This document shows, one piece after another, positions 8,627 to 16,347 of a DNA stretch of 38,930 bases. The stretch is taken from the NCBI GenBank assembly GCA_003635255.1, contig PYJC01000168.1, forward strand, positions 1-38,930. Reading direction: 5' to 3'. The position numbers and the translations under genes were made by a program. Source of the stretch: Candidatus Poribacteria bacterium (GTDB taxonomy: Bacteria; Poribacteria; WGA-4E; WGA-3G). Each line of letters starts with the position of its first letter. Positions within the stretch are counted from its first letter, which is position 1. Under the pieces are notes generated by a model, which saw only the letters and a program-made list of their open reading frames with translations, was not told where the DNA came from and searched no databases.

Positions 8627-9365
8627 CCTTATAATTCCGTTTTTTCAGATCTGTGAGAATGTGTGAAAGATAGAGGCGTGCGTTGAGGATCCACTGCTCG
8701 GCATACGCTGCGGCGAGCAGCGGAAGTGCTATCGTCAAACGCGGCGATTCGAGTAGCCACTGCTCGGCGTATTCAGCAAAGTCTGTGTCCACAAGTTTAT
8801 TACTCCCGAGTTGATAAACCACATAGCGTTTGTCTTCACGTACTTCCATTCTCGGATTCAGCGGCGTGTTGAGTGTAAGACGTTTTGTGCCGTCAATCTC
8901 AAGCGTCCAGAAGAAGTAATCTTCGTTGTGTCCGAGGTAACCGATTTCTACATCAAGCCGATGCGCGGTTTCAGTAGTGACTGGACTTGCCACCATGTCG
9001 CGTTTGAGTAAGATTGGATAGATCGCTGCAAAGAAGATTTGTTCAAAACCGAGCGGTTGGTGTGCGTGTGTCAGGATATCTAAGAGAACCTGTTCTTGTT
9101 CCGAACGTTTCAGTTCTAAGCAGCTTTTTGCGAAGACTTCATCCCTGAGTGCACGCATTTCAGGAGGGGCGTTTGCGTGGAGCGGTTGGAGTTCTTGTAT
9201 CAACTTAAGAATACGGCGGCGTTTGGGCATGGTGCGCCAAAGCACCCAATGCCATAAGGTTTGCCACGTCTCCTTTTCACGCAGTTGGCTAAGGAATGCG
9301 ATCACGCTCGTAAAGAAGCGTTGGAATATGCTATCGGATGCAAGGTTTCGTTGTTGGTTCGCCAT
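8514..9365 (-). CDS. Conserved-looking hypothetical protein, basic C-terminus
   Basis: I do not recognise this 283-residue family. The N-terminal third is rich in Trp, Arg and Leu (for example TLWHWVLWRTMPKRRR), the middle looks like a mixed alpha/beta domain (DYFFWTLEIDGTKRLTL, MEVREDKRYVVYQLG), and the last 25 residues are strongly basic. There is no clear signal peptide or membrane span. The ATG at 9363-9365 has no Shine-Dalgarno; the region just upstream is a degenerate repeat. The last 113 bp run antisense into the M24 peptidase gene, an unusually long tail-to-tail overlap, so the extreme C-terminus may reflect an older stop lost by mutation. Confidence 0.6.
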   Translation of the reverse strand: MANQQRNLASDSIFQRFFTSVIAFLSQLREKETWQTLWHWVLWRTMPKRRRILKLIQELQPLHANAPPEMRALRDEVFAKSCLELKRSEQEQVLLDILTHAHQPLGFEQIFFAAIYPILLKRDMVASPVTTETAHRLDVEIGYLGHNEDYFFWTLEIDGTKRLTLNTPLNPRMEVREDKRYVVYQLGSNKLVDTDFAEYAEQWLLESPRLTIALPLLAAAYAEQWILNARLYLSHILTDLKKRNYKVTAMVISDFERERLSLLRRLSLDRLRKRQLLSARRKR

Positions 9366-9490
9366 GGTGTTTTAGTTTTAGTAGTTATTAGTTGTTAGTT
9401 TTTGGTTATTAGTTAAAGAGGGTTTCTGTGGTGAATACAGTCAATGTGACTGTGACAGGTTTCCGACTCTTAACTTATCACTTATAACTA
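9366..9490 (-). repeat. Degenerate intergenic repeat upstream of the hypothetical gene
   Basis: Read on the minus strand this stretch starts with AGTTATAAGTGATAAGTTAAGAG and ends in runs of ACTAATAAC/AACTAATAAC units close to the start codon. The layout (TTAAGAG near one end, tandem TAACT/GATAAC-like units at the other, gene start immediately after) resembles the better preserved repeats at 23916-24019 and 30996-31099. Sequence similarity in the core is weak, so the relationship is an inference. Confidence 0.4.
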
Positions 9491-9512
9491 TTCCTCTGAA
9501 AACAATAAAAAT

Positions 9513-9541
9513 TTGACCTTTTGTTGAAAGTGTGCTATAAT
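9513..9541 (+). promoter_or_regulatory. Sigma70 promoter of tRNA-Leu
   Basis: TTGACC at 9513-9518, a 17-base spacer, and a perfect TATAAT at 9536-9541 lie 17 bases before the mature tRNA 5' end at 9559. Confidence 0.85.
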
Positions 9542-9558
9542 ATATGTTGCTCAACAGT

Positions 9559-9643
9559 GCCGGAGTGGTGAAATTGGTAGACGCACGGGACTCAAAATCC
9601 CGCGGGCCCTAGGTCCATGTCGGTTCGAGTCCGACCTCCGGCA
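9559..9643 (+). tRNA. tRNA-Leu (anticodon CAA)
   Basis: The acceptor arms GCCGGAG (9559-9565) and CTCCGGC (9636-9642) pair fully, with discriminator A at 9643. The anticodon loop CTCAAAA gives CAA at 9593-9595. A long variable arm (class II) and the GGTTCGAGTCC T-arm are present, giving 85 nt. The 3' CCA is not encoded. Confidence 0.95.
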
Positions 9644-9647
9644 TCAG

Positions 9648-9683
9648 GCGATGGCTTTTGATAGAGCCATCGCTTTCTCTTTT
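9648..9683 (+). terminator. Rho-independent terminator after tRNA-Leu
   Basis: Perfect 9-bp arms GCGATGGCT (9648-9656) and AGCCATCGC (9665-9673) with an 8-base loop are followed by TTTCTCTTTT. The hairpin also separates the tRNA from the convergent sugar-isomerase gene. Confidence 0.85.
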
Positions 9684-9691
9684 GCGATTAG

Positions 9692-10483
9692 TTACATTGA
9701 AACGATGGTACGCATCCGTTTCGCGAGGTCGATTTGGGCTTCCCTGTCGCCACCGACTTCGTGAATGACGTAACCGTCATAGCCGATTGCTCGGAATGCT
9801 TCCATAACTGCCTGCCAGTCCGTGTCTCCATCTAATAAATTGACGAACTGATGTGCCCCGCGGGCGAAATCTTTGAAGTGTACCCGTTTAATGCGGTGTG
9901 CGAGTTCACGGATCCAGTGTTCGGGATAGCCGTAAGCCATCATATTTGCTGTGTCGAGGTAGGTACCGACCCACTCGCTGTCTATTTCGTCCACGATGTC
10001 GCGCATCTCTTTAGGGCTGAGCAAAAATTTGTTCCAAACGTTTTCAAGCCCGATTGCGACACGGTGTGCTTCCGCAGAAGGTGCTAAGTCTTTCAGGATA
10101 CCGACAAGGTTATCCCAAACTTCTTGGTATGTTCCCTCAACAGTGAGTTGACCGGGGTGCAGTAGAATCCCACCAACACCGAGTGCTCCTGCGACTTCTA
10201 AGCCGCGGGCAAGGGAGACAGCTCCTTTTTCGCGCTGCGTTGCATCCAGACTCAGGAGGTTGCCACGGTCGGCGTAGCCTGCTGTGATACTGCCAATTTC
10301 AATACCAGCAGACTCACATTTCGCAGCGATGCCTTGAAGTTCCGCATCGCTCATATTGATGTCGGTGTCTTTGCCTTCACCGAAAGTGAGTTCAACAGCA
10401 TCGTATCCCGCATCTTGGCAGAGGGAGAGTGTATCGTCTAACGACATGTTTCCGAGTATGATTTGGGTAACACCTATCTTCAT
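9692..10483 (-). CDS. Sugar phosphate isomerase/epimerase (AP endonuclease 2 type TIM barrel)
   Basis: This 263-residue TIM-barrel protein carries the family's metal-binding positions: H109 (LLHPG), E147 (GLENVW), D178 (YLDTAN), H202 (RVHFKD) and E242 (VIHEVGG). Family members isomerise or epimerise sugars and inositol derivatives using a divalent metal; the substrate cannot be read from sequence. No signal peptide is present. The ATG overlaps the stop of the upstream zinc-ribbon gene by 4 bp (ATGA), so translation is probably coupled, and it is the last gene of the hflX operon. Confidence 0.88.
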   Translation of the reverse strand: MKIGVTQIILGNMSLDDTLSLCQDAGYDAVELTFGEGKDTDINMSDAELQGIAAKCESAGIEIGSITAGYADRGNLLSLDATQREKGAVSLARGLEVAGALGVGGILLHPGQLTVEGTYQEVWDNLVGILKDLAPSAEAHRVAIGLENVWNKFLLSPKEMRDIVDEIDSEWVGTYLDTANMMAYGYPEHWIRELAHRIKRVHFKDFARGAHQFVNLLDGDTDWQAVMEAFRAIGYDGYVIHEVGGDREAQIDLAKRMRTIVSM

Positions 10484-10728
10484 CTTTTTTCCTTTTCACT
10501 ATGAAACTGTGTAGCGGTTAGAGATTGTATACAGAGGTATCGGATTTCGAGGCATTGTGGGCACCGGATCGCAACATAATAAGCGTCATTGAATACTGCA
10601 TCAATCCAGTTGTGTGATTGATCTTCCGATGGACTTCCGAGGAATTGGTCAAGTACCTCGTATGCCCTATCACAGTCTGGACAGATTTGCAAGTCGTGTC
10701 CGATGTCCGTCTGGTCGAGCCATCGCAT
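10480..10728 (-). CDS. Small protein with two CxxC knuckles (zinc-ribbon-like)
   Basis: The 82-residue product has CPDC (residues 17-20) and CPQC (about 56-59), spaced as in a zinc ribbon with a long insertion. I do not recognise the family. A GGAGAGG Shine-Dalgarno precedes the ATG on the minus strand. It lies 15 bp after hflX and overlaps the isomerase gene by 4 bp, so all three are probably one transcript. Zinc binding is inferred from the cysteine pairs; no catalytic motif is visible. Confidence 0.75.
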   Translation of the reverse strand: MRWLDQTDIGHDLQICPDCDRAYEVLDQFLGSPSEDQSHNWIDAVFNDAYYVAIRCPQCLEIRYLCIQSLTATQFHSEKEKR

Positions 10729-10743
10729 GATTACCGCCTCTCC

Positions 10744-12033
10744 TTAGGAAGATACCAAAAATGCGGAGACCGATTTGAGGTAGCGGTTCGGTAGGCGTGC
10801 CTTGACGTGAATGGCTTCATCTGTGTATTCAGTGTTAAGCACGGTGCCGTATTTGTAGAGTAAATCGAGTGCTTTTCCTTCTGTGTATGGAATGCTGAGA
10901 TCCAGATTTGTACCGAGATCAGCAAAACGGTCTGCTAATGCCTCCATTAGTGCCTCAACACCATCACCCTGTTGTGCGGAGATTGGAAACGCATCCGGGT
11001 GCTGACACTGTAGGATGTGCAAGTCATCCGCTGTTTTGAGTCTATCAATTTTGTTGAAAACCATAAACGTCGGGATGTCAGTCGCATCCAATTCGTTGAG
11101 GACTATGTTTACAGCGGCGATCTGTGCCTCTGCTTCGGGGTGGCTCACATCAACGACGTGTAGCAGCAAATCTGCCGCTGCGACCTCTTCAAGCGTTGCC
11201 TTAAATGCGGCGACCAATTGGTGTGGCAGTTTCTTGATAAATCCGACGGTGTCGCTCAAGAGGATCTGTTGCTTTTGTGGCAAATCCACCTTTCGTGTCG
11301 TTGAATCTAAAGTTGCGAACAACTTATCTTCAGCCAAAACACTTTCACCTGTCAATCGGTTGAAAAGTGTTGATTTCCCGGCATTGGTATATCCAACAAA
11401 AGACACCTTGATTTTCTCGGATCGGTTTCTTCGCTGCACATGACGTTGCTTTTCAACGGATTCGAGGGCTTTTCGGACATGTGCGATGTTCCTACGGACC
11501 CAGCGTCTATCCATTTCGAGCTGTGTTTCACCGGGACCCCGGAGGTGTCTACCACCGCCACCGCCAGTGGCAAGTCGTGAGAGGTGTGTCCACATCCGAG
11601 TGAGACGTGGCAGCGCGTATTCAAGTTGTGCTAAGGCGACTTGTAACCGTGCTTCTTTCGTGAGTGCCCGTTGGGCGAAAACCTGAAGGATGAGTCCTGT
11701 CCGATCAATTGTGGCGACATCAAGGGTCTGTTCAAGATTCCGGTTCTGTGCCGGTGACAGTTCTTCGTCAAAGATGATCGCGTCGGCATCAAGTTCTTCG
11801 ATAAGGGGTTTGAGTTCTTCAACTTTCCCTTCGCCAATGAAATAGGTTGGATTTGGCATATTTCGGGGTTGGATTGTTTCACAGACGACTTCAATACCGG
11901 CAGTCTCTGCGAGTTGCCGAAGTTCTTGTAGCGATTCCTCTGTTTCGTGCATCTGGTTATTTCGTAGTTTAACACCCACCAAAATCGCACGTGAAGGCGG
12001 ATTTGGAGAACGCGTATCGTAAAGTTCTGGCAT
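10744..12033 (-). CDS. hflX: Ribosome-associated GTPase HflX
   Basis: The gene encodes 429 residues from ATG 12033; a TTG directly before it (12036) is also in frame. The HflX N-terminal domain (about 15-190) includes NPTYFIGEGKVEEL and the GGGGGRHLRGPGETQLE loop that precedes the G domain. Counted from the TTG, G1 is GYTNAGKS (215-222), G3 DTVG (262-265) and G4 NKID (328-331). HflX binds the 50S E-site region and splits stalled or stressed 70S ribosomes. AAAGGGG lies upstream as Shine-Dalgarno. Its divergent neighbours smpB and ssrA serve ribosome rescue, so this is a local translation-quality cluster. It is first in a three-gene operon. Confidence 0.95.
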   Translation of the reverse strand: MPELYDTRSPNPPSRAILVGVKLRNNQMHETEESLQELRQLAETAGIEVVCETIQPRNMPNPTYFIGEGKVEELKPLIEELDADAIIFDEELSPAQNRNLEQTLDVATIDRTGLILQVFAQRALTKEARLQVALAQLEYALPRLTRMWTHLSRLATGGGGGRHLRGPGETQLEMDRRWVRRNIAHVRKALESVEKQRHVQRRNRSEKIKVSFVGYTNAGKSTLFNRLTGESVLAEDKLFATLDSTTRKVDLPQKQQILLSDTVGFIKKLPHQLVAAFKATLEEVAAADLLLHVVDVSHPEAEAQIAAVNIVLNELDATDIPTFMVFNKIDRLKTADDLHILQCQHPDAFPISAQQGDGVEALMEALADRFADLGTNLDLSIPYTEGKALDLLYKYGTVLNTEYTDEAIHVKARLPNRYLKSVSAFLVSS

Positions 12034-12279
12034 CAAGGGACCCCTTTCTCTGTTTTAGCGTACAATTGAAACATCGTGCTTTGATGCTTCCAATAACGCG
12101 ACACTTAGTTTATATTTTATCAGATCTATCTTCAGTTTTCAACTAAAATCCTGTTTTACAAAAAAACTTCAAATTTTCGACAAGTATGTTACTAAAGTCA
12201 ACCGCATTGGGTTAATTTCGTTGATTTAAAAAACGTGAATCAGCGTTCAAACAACTGATAACTTTTCTGCCATTTTTTC

Positions 12280-12308
12280 TTGCATACAAGTTGTTTGTAT
12301 GTTATACT
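12280..12308 (+). promoter_or_regulatory. Candidate sigma70 promoter upstream of smpB
   Basis: TTGCAT (12280-12285), a 17-base spacer and TATACT (12303-12308) fit a promoter. Transcription would begin near 12315, only a few bases before ATG 12319, giving a nearly leaderless mRNA. This also argues against the upstream in-frame TTG 12280 as a start. Confidence 0.5.
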
Positions 12309-12318
12309 TAAGGACACT

Positions 12319-12777
12319 ATGAAAGGTGCCAAAGATTCTGTAACCCCAACGATTACCGTTAATCGCAAAGCGCGGTATGACTATTACTTACGTGACCGCT
12401 ATGAAGCAGGCGTTGTCTTGCAAGGTACTGAAGTGAAGGCGATTCGCGCGGGGCGACTTAACCTAACAGATAGTTATGCACAAGTGGCTGATGGCGAAGT
12501 ATTCCTGATGGATGCGCACATCGGTCCGTATGAGCACGGGAATATCGCCAATCACGAACCGAAGCGGAAACGCAAACTGTTACTAAATCGTCGAGAGATC
12601 ACGAAACTTGAACGTTCAATGCGTTCAAAGGGGATGACGATTGTTCCGACGCGCGCGTATTTCAGCAATGGTAGAGTGAAGTTGGAGTTGGCAGTTGCCA
12701 TGGGTAAACGCCTTTATGATAAACGCGATAAGATAGAGCGTGAAGCGACCGCGAATGAGATGCGAACGTATAACTAA
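12319..12777 (+). CDS. smpB: SsrA-binding protein SmpB
   Basis: From ATG 12319 the product is 152 residues, the normal SmpB length. Recognisable features are TVNRKARYDYYLRD, the GTEVKAIRAGRLNL strand-turn and the KRLYDKRDKIE segment near the C-terminus, the region that mimics the codon-anticodon helix in the decoding centre. SmpB loads tmRNA onto stalled ribosomes. AAGGA sits five bases before the ATG. An extension to TTG 12280 would overlap the candidate promoter. The tmRNA gene follows 73 bp downstream on the same strand, the classical smpB-ssrA arrangement. Confidence 0.95.
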   Translation: MKGAKDSVTPTITVNRKARYDYYLRDRYEAGVVLQGTEVKAIRAGRLNLTDSYAQVADGEVFLMDAHIGPYEHGNIANHEPKRKRKLLLNRREITKLERSMRSKGMTIVPTRAYFSNGRVKLELAVAMGKRLYDKRDKIEREATANEMRTYN

Positions 12778-12838
12778 CGACGAGTGTCGCTGAAATCGTT
12801 GGTGGTTAGTGTGTGAGTGCGGTTTCTCATCGTGTATT

Positions 12839-12844
12839 TACAAT
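12839..12844 (+). promoter_or_regulatory. Candidate -10 element of ssrA
   Basis: TACAAT ends six bases before the tmRNA 5' end. No good -35 is seen 17 bases upstream, so this is a weak call. Confidence 0.35.
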
Positions 12845-12850
12845 CAATTT

Positions 12851-13201
12851 GGGGGTGTCAAGGTTTCGACGGAGGTAAATGAGATATAGGTTGCATGCCG
12901 AGGTCTCCGCAGGCCTCGTTAAATAGGCGGAACACTTATAAATGCTGATGAAGAATTAGCACTAGCTGCCTAAGTGCGGCTACGCTTGACCGACCTGCTG
13001 CCCGTCAGGGAAGTTAAAGCGTCGTAATACGGGCTAGCCGCTCGCTCATTCTCAAGGGGCGTGCCGCGAACTACTTTTGAGATAGTCTATTCTGAATCCT
13101 GCATAGGGGAGTCTTATAGACGAACTTTAAAACCTGTGATAAGCATGTAGTAGCCTCTATTGAACTGCCTTCGGACGCGGGTTCGATTCCCGCCACCTCC
13201 A
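12851..13201 (+). ncRNA. ssrA: Transfer-messenger RNA (tmRNA)
   Basis: The 5' end GGGGGTG pairs with CACCTCC (13194-13200) as the acceptor stem, followed by discriminator A at 13201; CCA is not encoded. GGTTTCGACGG near the 5' end and the GGGTTCGATTCCC T-arm near the 3' end are hallmarks of one-piece tmRNA. The tag frame ends with codons for ADEELALAA and TAA (12944-12973); in frame upstream, GGA at 12929 may be the resume codon. Length is 351 nt. It tags stalled nascent chains for proteolysis together with SmpB. Confidence 0.95.
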
Positions 13202-13253
13202 TTTCTACGTAGTCCCTCTGTTCTCACTAGCAATACACCTAATTGAAAACAAA

Positions 13254-13649
13254 ATGGCTGAATTTGCCCAAATGCCGCCTCGTATCCAAAAAACTGTACA
13301 GGCATACATACACGCGGATGAAGCTGTCGATTTATGTATCCTCGGGCGTTCGAGTCTACTGCGTCCAGATTTTGTTTTTATCACGACGCGGCGGGTATTG
13401 GTCTTAGATGAGCGATATATAGGGAGCCTTGCGGTTTCTTATGCAAATATCCGGTGTAACCTATTGTTCACCGAGATTCGCGAAGTGAAATTAGTCCGAC
13501 AATTCAAACATCGGTTGCTCAGCCAAGCGAAGCTCGAAATTAGCGTTGTACGTAATGTCCATTGGATTGATAATATCAACTTCCGATCAGCGCGATGTGC
13601 CTACATGTATATCACCGAGCAGATCACAAAGCGGAAAGAGATGCCATGA
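13254..13649 (+). CDS. Bacterial PH-domain protein (YokE-like)
   Basis: The 131-residue protein looks like one bacterial PH domain: a short helix (PPRIQKTVQAYI), GRSSLLRPDFVFITTRRVLVLDE as the first beta hairpins, a run of strands, and a C-terminal helix (MYITEQITKRKE). No membrane segment is present. Its stop overlaps the next start by 4 bp (ATGA, 13646-13649), so it is coupled to the NfeD/YqiJ-like gene. The PH fold is likely. A role in targeting or assembling the flotillin complex is inferred from position only. Confidence 0.7.
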   Translation: MAEFAQMPPRIQKTVQAYIHADEAVDLCILGRSSLLRPDFVFITTRRVLVLDERYIGSLAVSYANIRCNLLFTEIREVKLVRQFKHRLLSQAKLEISVVRNVHWIDNINFRSARCAYMYITEQITKRKEMP

Positions 13650-14395
13650 CAGAATTCCTGACTTATTTCCTCGCCTCCTATAACGTCTGGTTTACGGCAC
13701 CGTTGGTTATTGTGTTCCTATTCGCGCTTTTTCGACTTGCTATGGGAGCAATGGATTTCGGTGATGCCGATGTTGACGCAGATGTTGACGCAGATATAGA
13801 TATAGATGCCGACATGGATATAGATATAGATGCCGATGTGGATATAGACGCAGACATGGACATAGATGCCGATGTGGATGCCGATGTTGACGCAGATGTG
13901 GATGTGGATGCCGATGCTGGCGCGCACACACCTTCTTTTGGAGACGTGTTTGGGTTTTTGAACGTTGGCAGAGTCCCCTTGATGGTTGTGCTGATGTCGC
14001 TATTTGGGACATGGGGTATTGCTGGACTTATTGCCAATTCACTCCTCAATGTTCCAGAGAAACCCGAATGGCTTTGGATATCGTGTGTAATTGCTGTTTT
14101 CTCTTGTTTTGTCTGTACGCGCTATATATCTCTTGCACTTTCAAAACTCTTCCCTGAAAGCGAAAGAGCGATCAGCGATGTACATCTCCTTGGTCTAAGT
14201 GGACGCGTTATTAGTGGACAGATTACCACAACTTTTGGAACGGCGCGTGTTCAAGTTCCAGATGGTCCAGAGTTAACGGTCAGTTGCCGTGCCAAATCGG
14301 ATGAAACCACTCCTGTCAAAGGAGATACCGTAATTCTTGTAAACTATGATCATACAAAGCGAATCTTTGATGTCAGAAAAAGTGAAGTAGATTAG
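13646..14395 (+). CDS. NfeD/YqiJ-like membrane protein with alternating-Asp loop
   Basis: I take ATG 13646 (249 residues), which overlaps the previous stop by 4 bp, rather than the longer in-frame extension. One membrane helix is at about 15-35, then residues 40-90 have Asp at every second position (26 Asp, alternating with V, A, I or M). Two more hydrophobic segments follow (about 108-135 and 143-165), and the C-terminal 70 residues form an OB-fold-like NfeD/YqiJ domain (LSGRVISGQITTTFGTARVQVPD). Such proteins partner flotillin/YqiK proteins in membrane microdomains, and the flotillin gene comes next. The acidic loop could bind calcium or basic partners; that is inference. Confidence 0.75.
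   Translation: MTEFLTYFLASYNVWFTAPLVIVFLFALFRLAMGAMDFGDADVDADVDADIDIDADMDIDIDADVDIDADMDIDADVDADVDADVDVDADAGAHTPSFGDVFGFLNVGRVPLMVVLMSLFGTWGIAGLIANSLLNVPEKPEWLWISCVIAVFSCFVCTRYISLALSKLFPESERAISDVHLLGLSGRVISGQITTTFGTARVQVPDGPELTVSCRAKSDETTPVKGDTVILVNYDHTKRIFDVRKSEVD
13763..13915 (+). repeat. Intragenic hexanucleotide-like repeat encoding the (D-x)n loop
   Basis: Iterations of GATGTTGACGCA, GATATAGATATA and GATGCCGATGTG encode alternating Asp. The track is likely prone to slippage in 6-base steps, which would change loop length without breaking the frame. Confidence 0.85.
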
Positions 14396-14435
14396 CGTCA
14401 ATTCAACTGACAACTCTATATAAGGAGAATGAAGT

Positions 14436-16304
14436 ATGAATCCCAGTTTGTTTTTCACGATTATCGGTAGTGTTGTTGCGCTGCTCGTTATTTTTCTGTT
14501 AGTCTATCGTTCCTTCTACAAAAAAGCCCCAGCAGATGCGGCGTTAGTCATCTCTGGTGGACGAAAAAAACGCGTCGTCTTTGGTGGTACCCTTATCAAC
14601 CCAATTACCAACACGCACCAGCTCATTTCCTTAAATACGCTCCAGTTACCAGTTGAACGTACGGGACAAGGCGCGCTTATTACGAAAGACAGTTTACGGG
14701 TTGATATAGAGGCGCAATTCTATGTCAAAATTGAACCCAACGAACAAGATGTACTCAAAGCTGTCGCAAGTCTCGGTGATAAAACCCTAACCCCGGAAGC
14801 CGTTAATAAGCTCCTCGAAGGTAAACTTGTCGGGGTCCTACGAAGTGTCGCTGCAACGATGGCCCTCCAAGAACTACACGAAAAGCGCCAAGAATTTTCT
14901 GACCAAGTTCAGGAAGCCTGTCGCGATGATCTTGAGCAAAACGGCTTTAAATTAGAAAGCGTTGCTGTCACGAATCTTGATCAAACCCCGCTGGATGCGC
15001 TTGACGAGAACAACCGTTTTGATGTTGTCGCAATTCAGACCATCAAGCAAGAGGTTGAAGATAAGCAAACGCAAACGGCTCGGATTGAGCACGAAAACAA
15101 GGTGAAGCGTGAAGAGGATCGTCTCAAAGCCGAGTTAGAAATTAAACAGCGCGAAGAGGAGACAGAAACGCAAGGGTTAGAAGTCGACAAACGGCTTGAG
15201 TTTGCACAAGAAGAGCAACGAAAAGCCATCGCTACCAACAAGGCAGAACAGGAGCGGGAGGTTGAGGCACACAAATTTGAGCAACAACAGGCTGTTGAAG
15301 AAGCGCGTATCAAACAGGAAGAGGCGGTGCAAGCTTCGGAGATCATGCAGAAGCAGCGTTTAGAAACCGCTCGGCTTGAACAGGAACGCCAAGTCCAAGA
15401 GACAGAAATTTCCCAAAAGCAGGCAATCGAAATTGCGCGTGTCCAACAAGAACAAATCGTTCAGGAAGCAGAAATCGAGCGTAATCTTTCTGTCGAAACC
15501 GCCAAGATTGAGCAGGAACGTGCTGTAGAGGAAGCGAGCATCGCCAGTAGAATCGTTCTGGTTGAGAAAGATCGCGAGGAAAAAGAGGCGCAAGCCGAAA
15601 ACGCAATCCAGGTTTCAATGAAAGAAAAGGAACGTGAGGCGGCACTCACTGAACTCTTGGAGGTTAGTGCCCAAAAGGCGAGAGCCGAAGCAGCTGTGTT
15701 AACCGCTGAAGCGATTGAGGAAGCGGAACGTCAAAGCAAGATCGAACTGATCCGTGCAGAACAAGAAGCGGATGAGGAACGCATCGGTAAAGAACGCAAT
15801 GCTGATGCAGAGGCATACGCTGTTATCGAAGCCGCTAAGGCAGAACTCGAAGCTTCTGAACTTCAGGCACAAGCACAAAGGATCCTCGCAGAGGCACTGC
15901 TCGTTGAAGCGAAGGCGAAAGCAGATGGCGAGGAGGCATCTATTGCTGCGAAGAATCAGGCGGATCCGAAAGTTCTCGTTAGTGATGCTATATTGGCACT
16001 CGTGGAATCACTCCCTGAGGTGACAGGCGAATTGATGAAACCCGCAGAACGCATTGAAAGTATTCGAGTACTTGACCTCGGAAACAACGGCAATGGTGGC
16101 AACGGTATGAACCGTGTCCTCAGTTCGATCGTTAACGCTGGCGCAGCGGTTCCCTTATTCAAGGAGATTGTCGGCTTCAGCGGCCTTGACACCGATAAAA
16201 TCGCACGCACCGTTCGGGATTACACTTCCGGGTTGGTAGTGGACACACACGTGGATTCAGGTGATTCACCTGATACCGAAACACACACTGGTGATGATAA
16301 CTAA
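14436..16304 (+). CDS. Flotillin/YqiK-like SPFH-domain protein
   Basis: The 622-residue product has an N-terminal membrane anchor (about 5-26), an SPFH/band-7 domain (about 28-200, with QLPVERTGQGALITKDSLRVDIEAQFYVKI), then a very long charged coiled coil (about 205-500) built from repeats of the type EQERxVExxxIxQKQ. A Gly/Asn-rich stretch (about 545-553) precedes a C-terminal helix. AAGGAG at 14422-14427 fixes the ATG. Flotillin-like proteins oligomerise into membrane scaffolds, and the YqiK type is long like this one. It follows the NfeD/YqiJ-like gene by 40 bp in a typical pairing. The exact process served is unknown. Confidence 0.88.
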   Translation: MNPSLFFTIIGSVVALLVIFLLVYRSFYKKAPADAALVISGGRKKRVVFGGTLINPITNTHQLISLNTLQLPVERTGQGALITKDSLRVDIEAQFYVKIEPNEQDVLKAVASLGDKTLTPEAVNKLLEGKLVGVLRSVAATMALQELHEKRQEFSDQVQEACRDDLEQNGFKLESVAVTNLDQTPLDALDENNRFDVVAIQTIKQEVEDKQTQTARIEHENKVKREEDRLKAELEIKQREEETETQGLEVDKRLEFAQEEQRKAIATNKAEQEREVEAHKFEQQQAVEEARIKQEEAVQASEIMQKQRLETARLEQERQVQETEISQKQAIEIARVQQEQIVQEAEIERNLSVETAKIEQERAVEEASIASRIVLVEKDREEKEAQAENAIQVSMKEKEREAALTELLEVSAQKARAEAAVLTAEAIEEAERQSKIELIRAEQEADEERIGKERNADAEAYAVIEAAKAELEASELQAQAQRILAEALLVEAKAKADGEEASIAAKNQADPKVLVSDAILALVESLPEVTGELMKPAERIESIRVLDLGNNGNGGNGMNRVLSSIVNAGAAVPLFKEIVGFSGLDTDKIARTVRDYTSGLVVDTHVDSGDSPDTETHTGDDN

Positions 16305-16347
16305 GGGATAGTGCCTTAAACGCCGGTGCGTATGAAAGGATGCACAA

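Noticed and set aside
11015..11443. 142-codon plus-strand ORF inside hflX
   Set aside because: It is opposite the conserved HflX GTPase motifs and is explained as a shadow frame.
12280..12318. TTG-initiated extension of SmpB
   Set aside because: It overlaps a promoter-like TTGCAT-N17-TATACT, and ATG 12319 gives the standard length with an AAGGA site.
13678..14049. Minus-strand ORFs opposite the Asp-repeat (Ser/Thr/Ile-rich or His-rich)
   Set aside because: They are antisense products of the low-complexity repeat; the sense gene has clear membrane and NfeD-like domains.
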